5,067 bases of DNA, taken from NCBI GenBank assembly GCA_947463105.1, contig CANHSD010000213.1, positions 1 to 5,067 of the forward strand, in the 5' to 3' direction. The notes under the pieces were generated by a model. That model saw nothing but the letters and a program-made list of their open reading frames with translations. It was not told the origin of the DNA and searched no databases. This document shows positions 1 through 4,969 of this stretch, one piece after another. Within the stretch, counting starts at the first letter, position 1; each line of letters opens with the position of its first letter. This DNA comes from Chitinophagaceae bacterium. Its GTDB lineage: Bacteria > Bacteroidota > Bacteroidia > Chitinophagales > Chitinophagaceae. The position numbers were made by a program, and so were the translations under genes.

Positions 1-1564
1 TCCAATTGCGGGATTGCTTGGGAGACCAGACTGCTTCTGCAATGGCCATGGCCCTGGGCCAGAGCATGTATTGCATGTGGCGGGTATTGTAGATTTGCTC
101 GGTCCACAAATTGGCCTGACCACCTTTGATCAGTTTGGGATTAACACCTTCCGGCAATGGTTCAAACTCGTATGTTTTCTTCAATCGCAGGGATGCATAA
201 ACAGGAGGCTCAATGGCCGCATCTCCCTGCATGTAATCAAAATATGCGTGGGTGGTGGGTGTCATCACCACTTCGTGTCCCATTTTTGCCGCTTCGATTC
301 CGCCCTTCATTCCCCTCCAGCTCATCACCGATGCGTCTTTCACAAGACCGCCCTCCAAGATCTCGTCCCAACCCATCATTTTCTTTCCTTTGGATCCAAC
401 AATTGTTGAAACCCTTCCCACAAAATAACTTTGAACCTCGTGCATGTCTTTGAGCTTCTCGCGTTGCATCAAAGCTTTCACTTCTGCGCTCTTCTCCCAA
501 AAATTCTTTGCGCACTCATCGCCACCCATGTGGATGTATTCAAAAGGGAAAAGGGCAGCTACCTCTGTAAAGACCTTGTCGAGGAAGCCATAGACCTTTT
601 CGTTTGCCGGGCAAAGGGTATTGTCGATGCGCGCTGTAAAAGTGCCATCGTTGTGCCAATCCATGAAAGGATCGCCTGAGTTTACTTTATAGGTTCCTGG
701 CGTGCAGGAAAGGTCGGGATAAGATGCAATGGCCGCAAGAGAGTGGCCGGGCACATCAATTTCCGGCATGATGTCTACGTAGCGATCCTTGGCATACCTG
801 ATCAATTCCTTCATCTGCTCCTGGGTGTAAAATCCACCAAAATCGCGGGGTTCATTGTCTGCAGGCGGAGTGAAATAATTGAACCTTCCCGTTTTCTTTA
901 CGTTCCAGGCACCGACCTCGGTCAATTTGGGCAAACTTTTGATCTCCAATCTCCAACCCTGATCATCTGTCAGGTGAAAATGCATGAGGTTGTATTTGTA
1001 GCGGGCCATGTCGTCGATAAATGCCTTTACTTCATCAACCGTAAAGAAATGGCGAGAAACATCCAGCATAAGGCCACGCCAGCCGAACCTAGGCCGGTCG
1101 GTAATGTTTACTGCGGGAACAGTCCAGCTGATATTTTTGACAACCTCTTTGCTCTCAATTTCTTTGGGCATCAATTGCAGCAAGGTTTGCAAGCCATAAA
1201 AAAGTCCTGCAGGTTTGGGGGCAAAAATGCTGATATCTTCTGTTGTTACAGCAAGCCTATATCCCTCATTGCCAAGGGGTTCCTCTGGAGATAGCAAAAA
1301 ATGAATACCCTTTTTACGTGGAGCGTTTTCAATGTTAAGGGAGAATCCTGCGGCTTTTTTTAGTTCAGCATTGAACATTGCTGCCACTTTCTTTGCCTCC
1401 GGCTCATTTGTTCCAACCACAATGGCAGTGTTGGCGTCAATGGTAAAGGTGCCTGTTCCCTCACGCAGCACTGCTGGTTGGGGAATGATGGAAATGCGTT
1501 TGTTCTGGGAGAAGGCCGATGCATAAATAGCAAAAAGAACGGCCAGGATCAGGACTTTTTTCAT
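1..1564 (-). CDS. Secreted beta-N-acetylhexosaminidase, glycoside hydrolase family 20 (C-terminus outside the window)
   Basis: Reading the minus strand from the ATG at 1564 gives 521 codons without a stop to the left edge. Residues 1-20 (MKKVLILAVLFAIYASAFSQ) look like a Sec signal peptide, so the enzyme is exported to periplasm or beyond. Residues about 20-150 fit the small alpha/beta domain that precedes GH20 barrels. The barrel begins with MLDVSRHF (166-173) and HFHLTDDQGWR (195-205), followed by MPEIDVPGHS (266-275). HMGGDE (345-350) carries the family's catalytic Asp-Glu pair, D349 to hold the substrate acetamido group and E350 as general acid. W399 in MGWDE and W487 in NLWTE match the aromatic residues lining the -1 pocket. 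GH20 enzymes remove terminal beta-linked GlcNAc or GalNAc from chitin fragments, glycans or peptidoglycan pieces by substrate-assisted catalysis; the exact substrate cannot be read here. The barrel is nearly finished at the edge (AEAVWSPKQSRNW), so at least a short tail is missing, and Bacteroidota homologues may carry further C-terminal domains. No clear promoter is seen in the 51-base gap upstream. Confidence 0.96.
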   Translation of the reverse strand, partial: MKKVLILAVLFAIYASAFSQNKRISIIPQPAVLREGTGTFTIDANTAIVVGTNEPEAKKVAAMFNAELKKAAGFSLNIENAPRKKGIHFLLSPEEPLGNEGYRLAVTTEDISIFAPKPAGLFYGLQTLLQLMPKEIESKEVVKNISWTVPAVNITDRPRFGWRGLMLDVSRHFFTVDEVKAFIDDMARYKYNLMHFHLTDDQGWRLEIKSLPKLTEVGAWNVKKTGRFNYFTPPADNEPRDFGGFYTQEQMKELIRYAKDRYVDIMPEIDVPGHSLAAIASYPDLSCTPGTYKVNSGDPFMDWHNDGTFTARIDNTLCPANEKVYGFLDKVFTEVAALFPFEYIHMGGDECAKNFWEKSAEVKALMQREKLKDMHEVQSYFVGRVSTIVGSKGKKMMGWDEILEGGLVKDASVMSWRGMKGGIEAAKMGHEVVMTPTTHAYFDYMQGDAAIEPPVYASLRLKKTYEFEPLPEGVNPKLIKGGQANLWTEQIYNTRHMQYMLWPRAMAIAEAVWSPKQSRNW

Positions 1565-1615
1565 TTGTGGAAATTGAAATGGAAAGATAAATAAAATTCC
1601 ACCACCCCCATCAGG

Positions 1616-1870
1616 CTAGACAGCAGTTGCTTGAGGTAGAGGGATGGATTCCAGGTAAAGGGTGTCTGGATCAAAATCCAATTGATTTCCCCAGCAGACA
1701 GTGCCGTTTTGGACATGGACTTGCCTGGCAAATGTTTCACTCTCCAGTGGTTTGTAAATTGGATAATCCAGATAAGGCGTAAAATCAAAGATCCTACACT
1801 CTCCATTTTTAAACCCAATTTTCAATTTATTATCACCCAGATAAATTGCATATTCAACTCTTGGATTCAT
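1616..1870 (-). CDS. DUF2442 domain protein, 84 aa
   Basis: This small acidic protein reads MNPRVEYAIYLGDNKLKIGF and continues with NGECRIFDFTPYLDYPIY (22-39). It ends with GTVCWGNQLDFDPDTLY (56-72), the W-x-N/G-x-x-D-x-x-P-D-x-L-Y signature at the end of DUF2442 domains. The whole protein is one such domain, of normal length. DUF2442 proteins are of unknown function; many sit beside a DUF4160 protein in what looks like a toxin-antitoxin arrangement, but no DUF4160 partner is present on either side here. I chose the ATG at 1870 because family members normally begin just before this stretch; an in-frame TTG at 1882 would add four residues (TTG-Asn-Glu-Asn). The gene lies 51 bases upstream of the hexosaminidase on the same strand, so co-transcription is possible, but a functional link is not expected. 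The family call is firm; the role is unknown. Confidence 0.85.
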   Translation of the reverse strand: MNPRVEYAIYLGDNKLKIGFKNGECRIFDFTPYLDYPIYKPLESETFARQVHVQNGTVCWGNQLDFDPDTLYLESIPLPQATAV

Positions 1871-2002
1871 ATTTTCATTCAAATGGTACGTTTAAAGTCA
1901 GTATGAATTTAAGGTTTTTTCACACCTCAGCGACTTTTAACACCAACAACAAAGGAAACCACGTAAATTTGACATCAAATAAAATAATCACAACTAGTCT
2001 AT
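1871..2002. other. Divergent intergenic region between the DUF2442 and DUF4412-like genes
   Basis: This 132-base AT-rich spacer must hold the start signals for both divergent genes. On the plus strand a consensus -7 box is present (separate entry). On the minus strand I see only an imperfect -7-like TACCATTTG near 1881-1889, with one base too many. AAAGTC (1894-1899) and GACTTT (1932-1937) form an inverted repeat separated by 32 bases, too far apart for a strong hairpin and possibly chance. No RNA gene or small ORF is convincing. Confidence 0.5.
1964..1971 (+). promoter_or_regulatory. Candidate Bacteroidota -7 promoter box for the DUF4412-like gene
   Basis: TAAATTTG matches the Bacteroidota -7 consensus TAnnTTTG at every fixed position. 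Its last base is 31 bases before the ATG at 2003, which predicts a 5' leader of roughly 25 bases. The upstream -33 element is poor: the region around 1935-1940 reads TTTTAA instead of TTTG. There is no Shine-Dalgarno sequence before the ATG, as is usual in this phylum. Confidence 0.45.
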
Positions 2003-2905
2003 ATGAAACAATTTTTAAGCATTTCAGCCTGTTTGCTCCTAGCAACAGCGGTCTTTGCCCAACCCAAGGTGGTTGATAAGGCAATTGTAAAAGTAAAAAC
2101 AGAGATTATCTTCCCCGAAAACTTTGGCGGCGGTGGAGATCGCGGTGGCGTTTCTATAACACCCACTGATGGTGGAGGTGGTGGCGGAATGATGAGCATG
2201 TCAATGCCCCGCGAAATGGAGACCAATACCACCATGTATTATACACCCAACTTCATGAGGGTTGAAAGCCTGACCGATTTTGGAAACAATATTGTGATCA
2301 CAGACAGGGTTAACAAGAAGACAACCACTTTGATTGAGGCCATGGGCAGAAAGACCGGCTTTGTTTCTACCGATGCTGATGCAGAAGCGCAACGTGCCAG
2401 GATGGATTCCATGCGGAACCTGAGAAGGGATTCCCTGGCTGCTTTGGGTATCAGCTTCAAGGATAACAAGCCGGAACTGATCTATTCTGATGAAACCAAA
2501 AAAGTTTCTGGATTTACCTGCAAAAAAGTAACCATCAAGTCGATTGGGCAGAATGGCCAGGTTTCTGAAAATGTGATCTGGTACAATCCTGATTTCAAAA
2601 TTGCACCCACTTCAACTGCACCATCTGCCAATCCTGGCGGATTTGGTGGCGGAAGAGGCGGTGGAATGTCCATGATGGGTGGGTCCATTGCTGGCCTGGA
2701 CCTGATCAATGGCTTCCCCATGGAATATGAAATGGTTCGCGGAAACGGATTTAAAATGCACATGACTGTGTTGAAGATTCAGCCTGATGCACAAATTGAT
2801 GATAAGACATTTGAAGTGCCCAAGGGATTTGACATCAAACCCATGGGACAAGGTGGAGACATGATGAGAACCATTTTCAGGAATGGCAGGGCAAGTGAGA
2901 ATTAA
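2003..2905 (+). CDS. Exported Gly/Met-rich protein, DUF4412-like, 300 aa
   Basis: The function is unknown. Residues 1-19 form a signal peptide (MKQFLSISACLLLATAVFAQ, likely cleaved after A19), and no lipobox cysteine lies at the cleavage site, so this is a soluble periplasmic, secreted or surface protein. The layout resembles DUF4412-type proteins of Bacteroidota: a beta-rich start (VKVKTEIIF, 29-37), a segment reporting the measured state (MYYTPNFMRVES, 78-89), a central part with YSDETKKVSGFTCKKV and NVIWYNPDF, and the family-like ending DDKTFEVPKGFDIKP. Low-complexity inserts interrupt the domain: FGGGGDRGG (41-49), DGGGGGGMMSMSM (56-68), and a second Gly/Met-rich loop near 212-228 (PGGFGGGRGGGMSMMGG). 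A GLPGLI-type relative is the main alternative. The gene is a single unit with its own -7 box upstream and a strong terminator 46 bases downstream. The family placement is from motif memory and is moderate; the gene itself is certain. Confidence 0.82.
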   Translation: MKQFLSISACLLLATAVFAQPKVVDKAIVKVKTEIIFPENFGGGGDRGGVSITPTDGGGGGGMMSMSMPREMETNTTMYYTPNFMRVESLTDFGNNIVITDRVNKKTTTLIEAMGRKTGFVSTDADAEAQRARMDSMRNLRRDSLAALGISFKDNKPELIYSDETKKVSGFTCKKVTIKSIGQNGQVSENVIWYNPDFKIAPTSTAPSANPGGFGGGRGGGMSMMGGSIAGLDLINGFPMEYEMVRGNGFKMHMTVLKIQPDAQIDDKTFEVPKGFDIKPMGQGGDMMRTIFRNGRASEN

Positions 2906-2951
2906 TCGATTGTTCAGATTCGGACATAAAAAATAGAATTAGAATAACAGG

Positions 2952-2974
2952 AGCCGGCTTATGCCGGCTTTTTG
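2952..2974 (+). terminator. Intrinsic terminator of the DUF4412-like gene
   Basis: AGCCGGC (2952-2958), loop TTAT (2959-2962) and GCCGGCT (2963-2969) make a perfect 7-bp GC-rich stem, followed at once by TTTT and G. It lies 46 bases after the plus-strand stop codon and fits a rho-independent terminator in that direction. The minus-strand gene ends inside it: the TAA of the DUF3810 gene occupies the loop (2959-2961) and its last codons form one arm. In the minus direction the hairpin is followed by CCTGTTATTC, not a T run, so it would end that transcript less well. Confidence 0.88.
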
Positions 2975-3996
2975 TTTAAATACCGCATCACATAGACCAT
3001 CCCCCGGTTGTAGCTGTACATGCCTTCAGGTTGGTTGTTCAGGCGGAGAAATTTTGTGTAAAACCAGGTGGTGAATTCATCAATGGGGCCCTGGTATTTT
3101 TTGACAAAAGCCCTGTAAGATTTCAGGTCTTTGATGGCAATCGGAGACAATGCCTTGAAATTATTTCTTGCAGCAACCGAATCGCTCCGGCGCAAAGCAT
3201 TGTTTGCATAGATGAACATCTCCAGGTTGGCAGCATACTTGAGGCAACTGTCTGCAGACTGCAGGGCTGCCAAGTAACCCATAAAATTAGCCTCACTCTC
3301 CTTTGCATACCCCAATTGATGGGCTTTTTCATGCACAGCAATGAAAGGCAACATGAATGCAGGCATATGGGTATTGATCTGTGCCTCACCGGTGAAAGGA
3401 TTGTAATATCCCCCGTATCCCATGTAATTGCCAATGACCCCAAAAAGAGAAGCCTTGGGATGCTGGTTACCAGCAGTTGAACAATTGCCATGAGCTGGGA
3501 TATCCAAGGGAGAATCATTGAGTTCAATAGCATATCGGTTGGTTTCATTCAACAGATACTGCGAAAACTGGAGCAACTCTTGCTGAGAAGGACGTTCAGC
3601 GACAAATCCAAACTGGTCAGGAATGCTTTTGCGGTAGTAATTGAAGCCCCAGAGAACATGAAAAGCAAGCCAAACCCAGGCCATCAGCGTAAGCAGCCTC
3701 ATAGAACAGCGCAACAGCCTCTCTTTACCTCCCCTATTTCCAAACTCCTTCCCCAATATACCTAAAGCAAATTTCCAAAGCCGAAGGGCTGCCCAAATAA
3801 TCACAGCACAATAGAACAAATCTCCCACGCTGAAAGGAATCCAGCCCAAGCTGAATTGCAGCAGCCCTGATATGTATGGGTAAACGCCAAGAGCATACCA
3901 ATGCTCAACACGCTGATCGCTGCGCATGAACCATTGGGCAAAAATGATCAACAGCACAGCGACAAACAAGGGTTTATGGGTTTTTAGGAGTTTCAT
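2959..3996 (-). CDS. DUF3810 family integral membrane protein with HExxH metalloprotease motif, 345 aa
   Basis: The N-terminal 115 or so residues hold about three hydrophobic segments: near 9-24 (PLFVAVLLIIFAQWF), about 41-78 (a long stretch including VGDLFYCAVIIWAALRLW) and about 98-117 (LLTLMAWVWLAFHVLWGF). A soluble C-terminal domain follows with HEKAHQLGYAKESEANF starting at residue 222. HEKAH (222-226) is a zinc-metalloprotease HExxH motif, and E233 or E235 could be a third metal ligand. The family is common in Bacteroidota and also found in Firmicutes; its substrate is unknown, so a membrane-anchored zinc peptidase is an inference. NPFTGEAQIN just before the motif and a charged C-terminus are also seen. 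I took the ATG at 3996; an upstream in-frame TTG at 4005 would add Met-Ala-Leu but lies inside a candidate -7 box. The gene is convergent with the DUF4412-like gene, and its stop codon sits in the loop of that gene's terminator. No frame breaks are seen. Confidence 0.9.
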   Translation of the reverse strand: MKLLKTHKPLFVAVLLIIFAQWFMRSDQRVEHWYALGVYPYISGLLQFSLGWIPFSVGDLFYCAVIIWAALRLWKFALGILGKEFGNRGGKERLLRCSMRLLTLMAWVWLAFHVLWGFNYYRKSIPDQFGFVAERPSQQELLQFSQYLLNETNRYAIELNDSPLDIPAHGNCSTAGNQHPKASLFGVIGNYMGYGGYYNPFTGEAQINTHMPAFMLPFIAVHEKAHQLGYAKESEANFMGYLAALQSADSCLKYAANLEMFIYANNALRRSDSVAARNNFKALSPIAIKDLKSYRAFVKKYQGPIDEFTTWFYTKFLRLNNQPEGMYSYNRGMVYVMRYLNKKPA

Positions 3997-4002
3997 CAGG
4001 GC

Positions 4003-4010
4003 CAAAAATA
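4003..4010 (-). promoter_or_regulatory. Candidate -7 promoter box directly upstream of the DUF3810 gene
   Basis: On the minus strand TATTTTTG matches TAnnTTTG and ends only six bases before the ATG at 3996. A TTTG lies further upstream but 24 bases from the box, longer than the usual spacing of about 19. If this box is used, transcription would begin at or within a few bases of the start codon, giving a leaderless or nearly leaderless mRNA. The match could also be chance in AT-rich sequence. Confidence 0.35.
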
Positions 4011-4132
4011 CGTCAAGCGAAAGGATTGGAGCGTCAAAAAACTGATTACGGAGTGATTAAAACAAATTGACAACGTTAAAGCCTCATGATAAATATTTCA
4101 ATCAAAAATAATTTTGAATGAGGACTAAATTT

Positions 4133-4148
4133 TTAAGTTATAACTTAA
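4133..4148. promoter_or_regulatory. Perfect 16-base palindrome, possible regulator binding site
   Basis: TTAAGTTATAACTTAA is its own reverse complement over all 16 bases and stops matching on both sides. It lies 68 bases before the toxin ATG and about ten bases upstream of the near-consensus -7 box TATTTTTA (4159-4166), so it covers where the -33 contacts would fall. That is a sensible place for a dimeric repressor. AT-rich palindromes also arise by chance, so confidence is limited. Confidence 0.4.
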
Positions 4149-4158
4149 TTTTAATGAC

Positions 4159-4166
4159 TATTTTTA
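4159..4166 (+). promoter_or_regulatory. Near-consensus -7 box for the toxin-antitoxin operon
   Basis: TATTTTTA agrees with TAnnTTTG except for the final base. It would start transcription around 4172-4175, just before the inverted repeat at 4177-4204. No good TTTG is found at the -33 position, where the 16-base palindrome sits instead, so this promoter may be weak or regulated. Confidence 0.3.
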
Positions 4167-4176
4167 CATTGGCGAA

Positions 4177-4204
4177 AGTTGAAGCATTTGAAACATCTTC
4201 AACT
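4177..4204. promoter_or_regulatory. Probable operator of the toxin-antitoxin operon (8-bp inverted repeat)
   Basis: AGTTGAAG (4177-4184) and CTTCAACT (4197-4204) are exact reverse complements separated by 12 bases. Their centres are 20 bases apart, about two helical turns, which suits a dimeric helix-turn-helix protein touching one DNA face. The site ends 12 bases before the toxin ATG at 4217. Type II antitoxins with a HigA-like fold normally repress their own operon from such sites, so binding by the protein at 4547-4897 is inferred. The same bases in mRNA could also fold into a hairpin next to the toxin start. Confidence 0.55.
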
Positions 4205-4216
4205 GTTTGAAAATTG

Positions 4217-4546
4217 ATGCGTAATGGAAAATGTTTTGTTGATGAATTTCTGGAAGAAGTAAAGAAGGATAAAAATGTGAGACAAGAGTGGTTTGAAATG
4301 ATAGCCACGATTCATGATGCTGCTTCAGGTAAACTTTTGCCCCAAAAGAGATTCAAAAAACTGACATTGGCCAAATCATTTGCATTTCAAGCATATGAAG
4401 TAAAATCATTCTCACTAAGATTATACATGATTACTGAGCATATAACCGGCAAAATACTTGTCTGCGGAGGAAGAAAGAAAACCCAAATAAAAGATATTGA
4501 GAGACTCAAAAGGATAATAAAAGAATACACTCACTTTAAAAATTAA
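4217..4546 (+). CDS. higB: Type II toxin, RelE/HigB superfamily (Gp49-like), 109 aa
   Basis: The protein is small and basic (17 Lys in 109 residues), as expected of an mRNA-cleaving RelE/HigB toxin that acts on the ribosome. An N-terminal helical part (FVDEFLEEVKKDKNV) is followed by a beta core: RFKKLTLAK (45-53), YEVKSFSLRLYM (60-71), GKILVCGGRKKTQIKDIERL (78-97), then a final helix (KRIIKEYTHF). The order 'rf-kL, YEvr-s--lRly, GG-kKtQ-kDI-r' is what I associate with HigB/Gp49-type toxins of Bacteroidota; R45, R68 and the R86-K87-K88 cluster are candidate active-site or RNA-contact residues. I chose the ATG at 4217; an in-frame TTG at 4214 would add one residue. The stop codon directly abuts the ATG of a helix-turn-helix gene, giving the toxin-first order typical of HigBA. 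Toxin activity is inferred from family and context. Confidence 0.83.
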   Translation: MRNGKCFVDEFLEEVKKDKNVRQEWFEMIATIHDAASGKLLPQKRFKKLTLAKSFAFQAYEVKSFSLRLYMITEHITGKILVCGGRKKTQIKDIERLKRIIKEYTHFKN

Positions 4547-4897
4547 ATGATGTTTACCCAAGAAGAACTGTTTGAAAGCCCAACATATTTATTAACGATC
4601 TATCAGAATGAAATTTTTCGTGAGGTTCATGGTTATATGCAAGACAAGGGTATTACCCAAAAAGAATTGGCAAAAAAACTAGGAGTGAGTGATGCCTATG
4701 TGAGTCAGATTCTAAATGGGAAATTCAACTTTACTTTGAAGAAGCTGATTGAATTGGGCCTTGCTATTGGAAAGATCCCTAAAATTAGATTTGTGCCCCA
4801 AATACCCGTTTCAGGTAAGCTTAAACAAATAAATAAAGCAGCAAAGAAAAATAATGCAGAGCAAAAAAAGCCCAAACCTACAAGAGAAATGCCATAA
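4547..4897 (+). CDS. higA: HigA-like antitoxin with XRE-family helix-turn-helix, 116 aa
   Basis: The expected role is to neutralise the toxin encoded just upstream and to repress the shared operon. A short N-terminal segment (residues 1-22) precedes a classic HTH_3 domain at about 23-82: TQKELAKKLGVSDAYVSQIL (37-56) contains the turn at G46 and a recognition helix at about 48-56, followed by the scaffold helices NFTLKKLIELGLAIG. The tail from about 88 to 116 is Lys/Asn/Pro-rich and probably disordered, which is common for antitoxin segments exposed to proteases. The gene begins at the base after the toxin stop (TAAATGATG), so translation is likely coupled; a second ATG follows at once and either could be used. 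An orphan transcriptional regulator is a less likely alternative because of the tight pairing. Likely DNA target: the inverted repeat at 4177-4204. Confidence 0.85.
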   Translation: MMFTQEELFESPTYLLTIYQNEIFREVHGYMQDKGITQKELAKKLGVSDAYVSQILNGKFNFTLKKLIELGLAIGKIPKIRFVPQIPVSGKLKQINKAAKKNNAEQKKPKPTREMP

Positions 4898-4923
4898 AGG
4901 AGTGGCTTTACCTTTTTATTTTG
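4896..4923 (+). terminator. Weak candidate terminator after the toxin-antitoxin operon
   Basis: AAAGG (4896-4900) can pair with CCTTT (4911-4915) around a ten-base loop, followed by TTATTTTG. The stem is short and AT-rich and overlaps the stop codon, so it may be inefficient. If it fails, the operon would read through into the YceD-like gene. Confidence 0.25.
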
Positions 4924-4950
4924 CCATTTCCCCAATAAAACATACTTTTG
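4920..4950 (+). promoter_or_regulatory. Consensus Bacteroidota promoter for the yceD-like gene
   Basis: TTTG at 4920-4923 is followed after exactly 19 bases by TACTTTTG at 4943-4950, a full match to the Bacteroidota sigma-70 (sigma-ABfr) promoter form TTTG-N19-TAnnTTTG. Transcription would start near 4955, giving a leader of about 15 bases before the ATG at 4970. This is the best promoter in the window, consistent with a strongly expressed ribosomal-protein and lipid-synthesis operon downstream. Confidence 0.75.
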
Positions 4951-4969
4951 CAATCCCTTAAAAGTTCAT

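Larger units (their letters stand above)
3997..4216. other. AT-rich divergent intergenic region with several inverted repeats
   Basis: This 220-base spacer separates the DUF3810 gene from the toxin-antitoxin pair. Reading from left to right it holds a minus-strand -7-like box (4003-4010), an interrupted inverted repeat CCTCAT (4082-4087) with ATGAGG (4118-4123), a short hairpin TCAAAA-ATAA-TTTTGA (4102-4117), a perfect 16-base palindrome (4133-4148), a near-consensus plus-strand -7 box and a probable operator (4177-4204). No ORF or structural RNA is supported. Confidence 0.6.

Noticed and set aside
14..453. Plus-strand open frames overlapping the left end
   Set aside because: They are antisense to the GH20 barrel coding sequence and rich in His, Cys and Pro without family signatures.
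743..1294. Plus-strand open frame of 183 codons
   Set aside because: It is antisense to the GH20 gene, whose frame is continuous and carries all catalytic motifs. The translated product has no recognisable features.
1582..1589. Minus-strand TATCTTTC as a -7 box for the hexosaminidase
   Set aside because: The last consensus base is wrong and no TTTG stands at the expected spacing, so it was not listed as a promoter.
1999..2235. Minus-strand frame encoding a proline-rich run
   Set aside because: The prolines are the antisense of the Gly codons of the DUF4412-like gene; no start signals or motifs support it.
3031..3765. Plus-strand frames of 149 and 91 codons inside the DUF3810 gene
   Set aside because: Both are shadows of a complete minus-strand gene with membrane segments and an HExxH motif.
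4006..4216. CRISPR-like or small-RNA content in the AT-rich spacer
   Set aside because: There are no regularly spaced repeats, and the inverted repeats are short with no GC-rich stem followed by a T run.
4705..4953. Minus-strand frame with a hydrophobic stretch
   Set aside because: It is antisense to the antitoxin gene and its 3' spacer; the hydrophobic stretch is the complement of Lys-rich codons.
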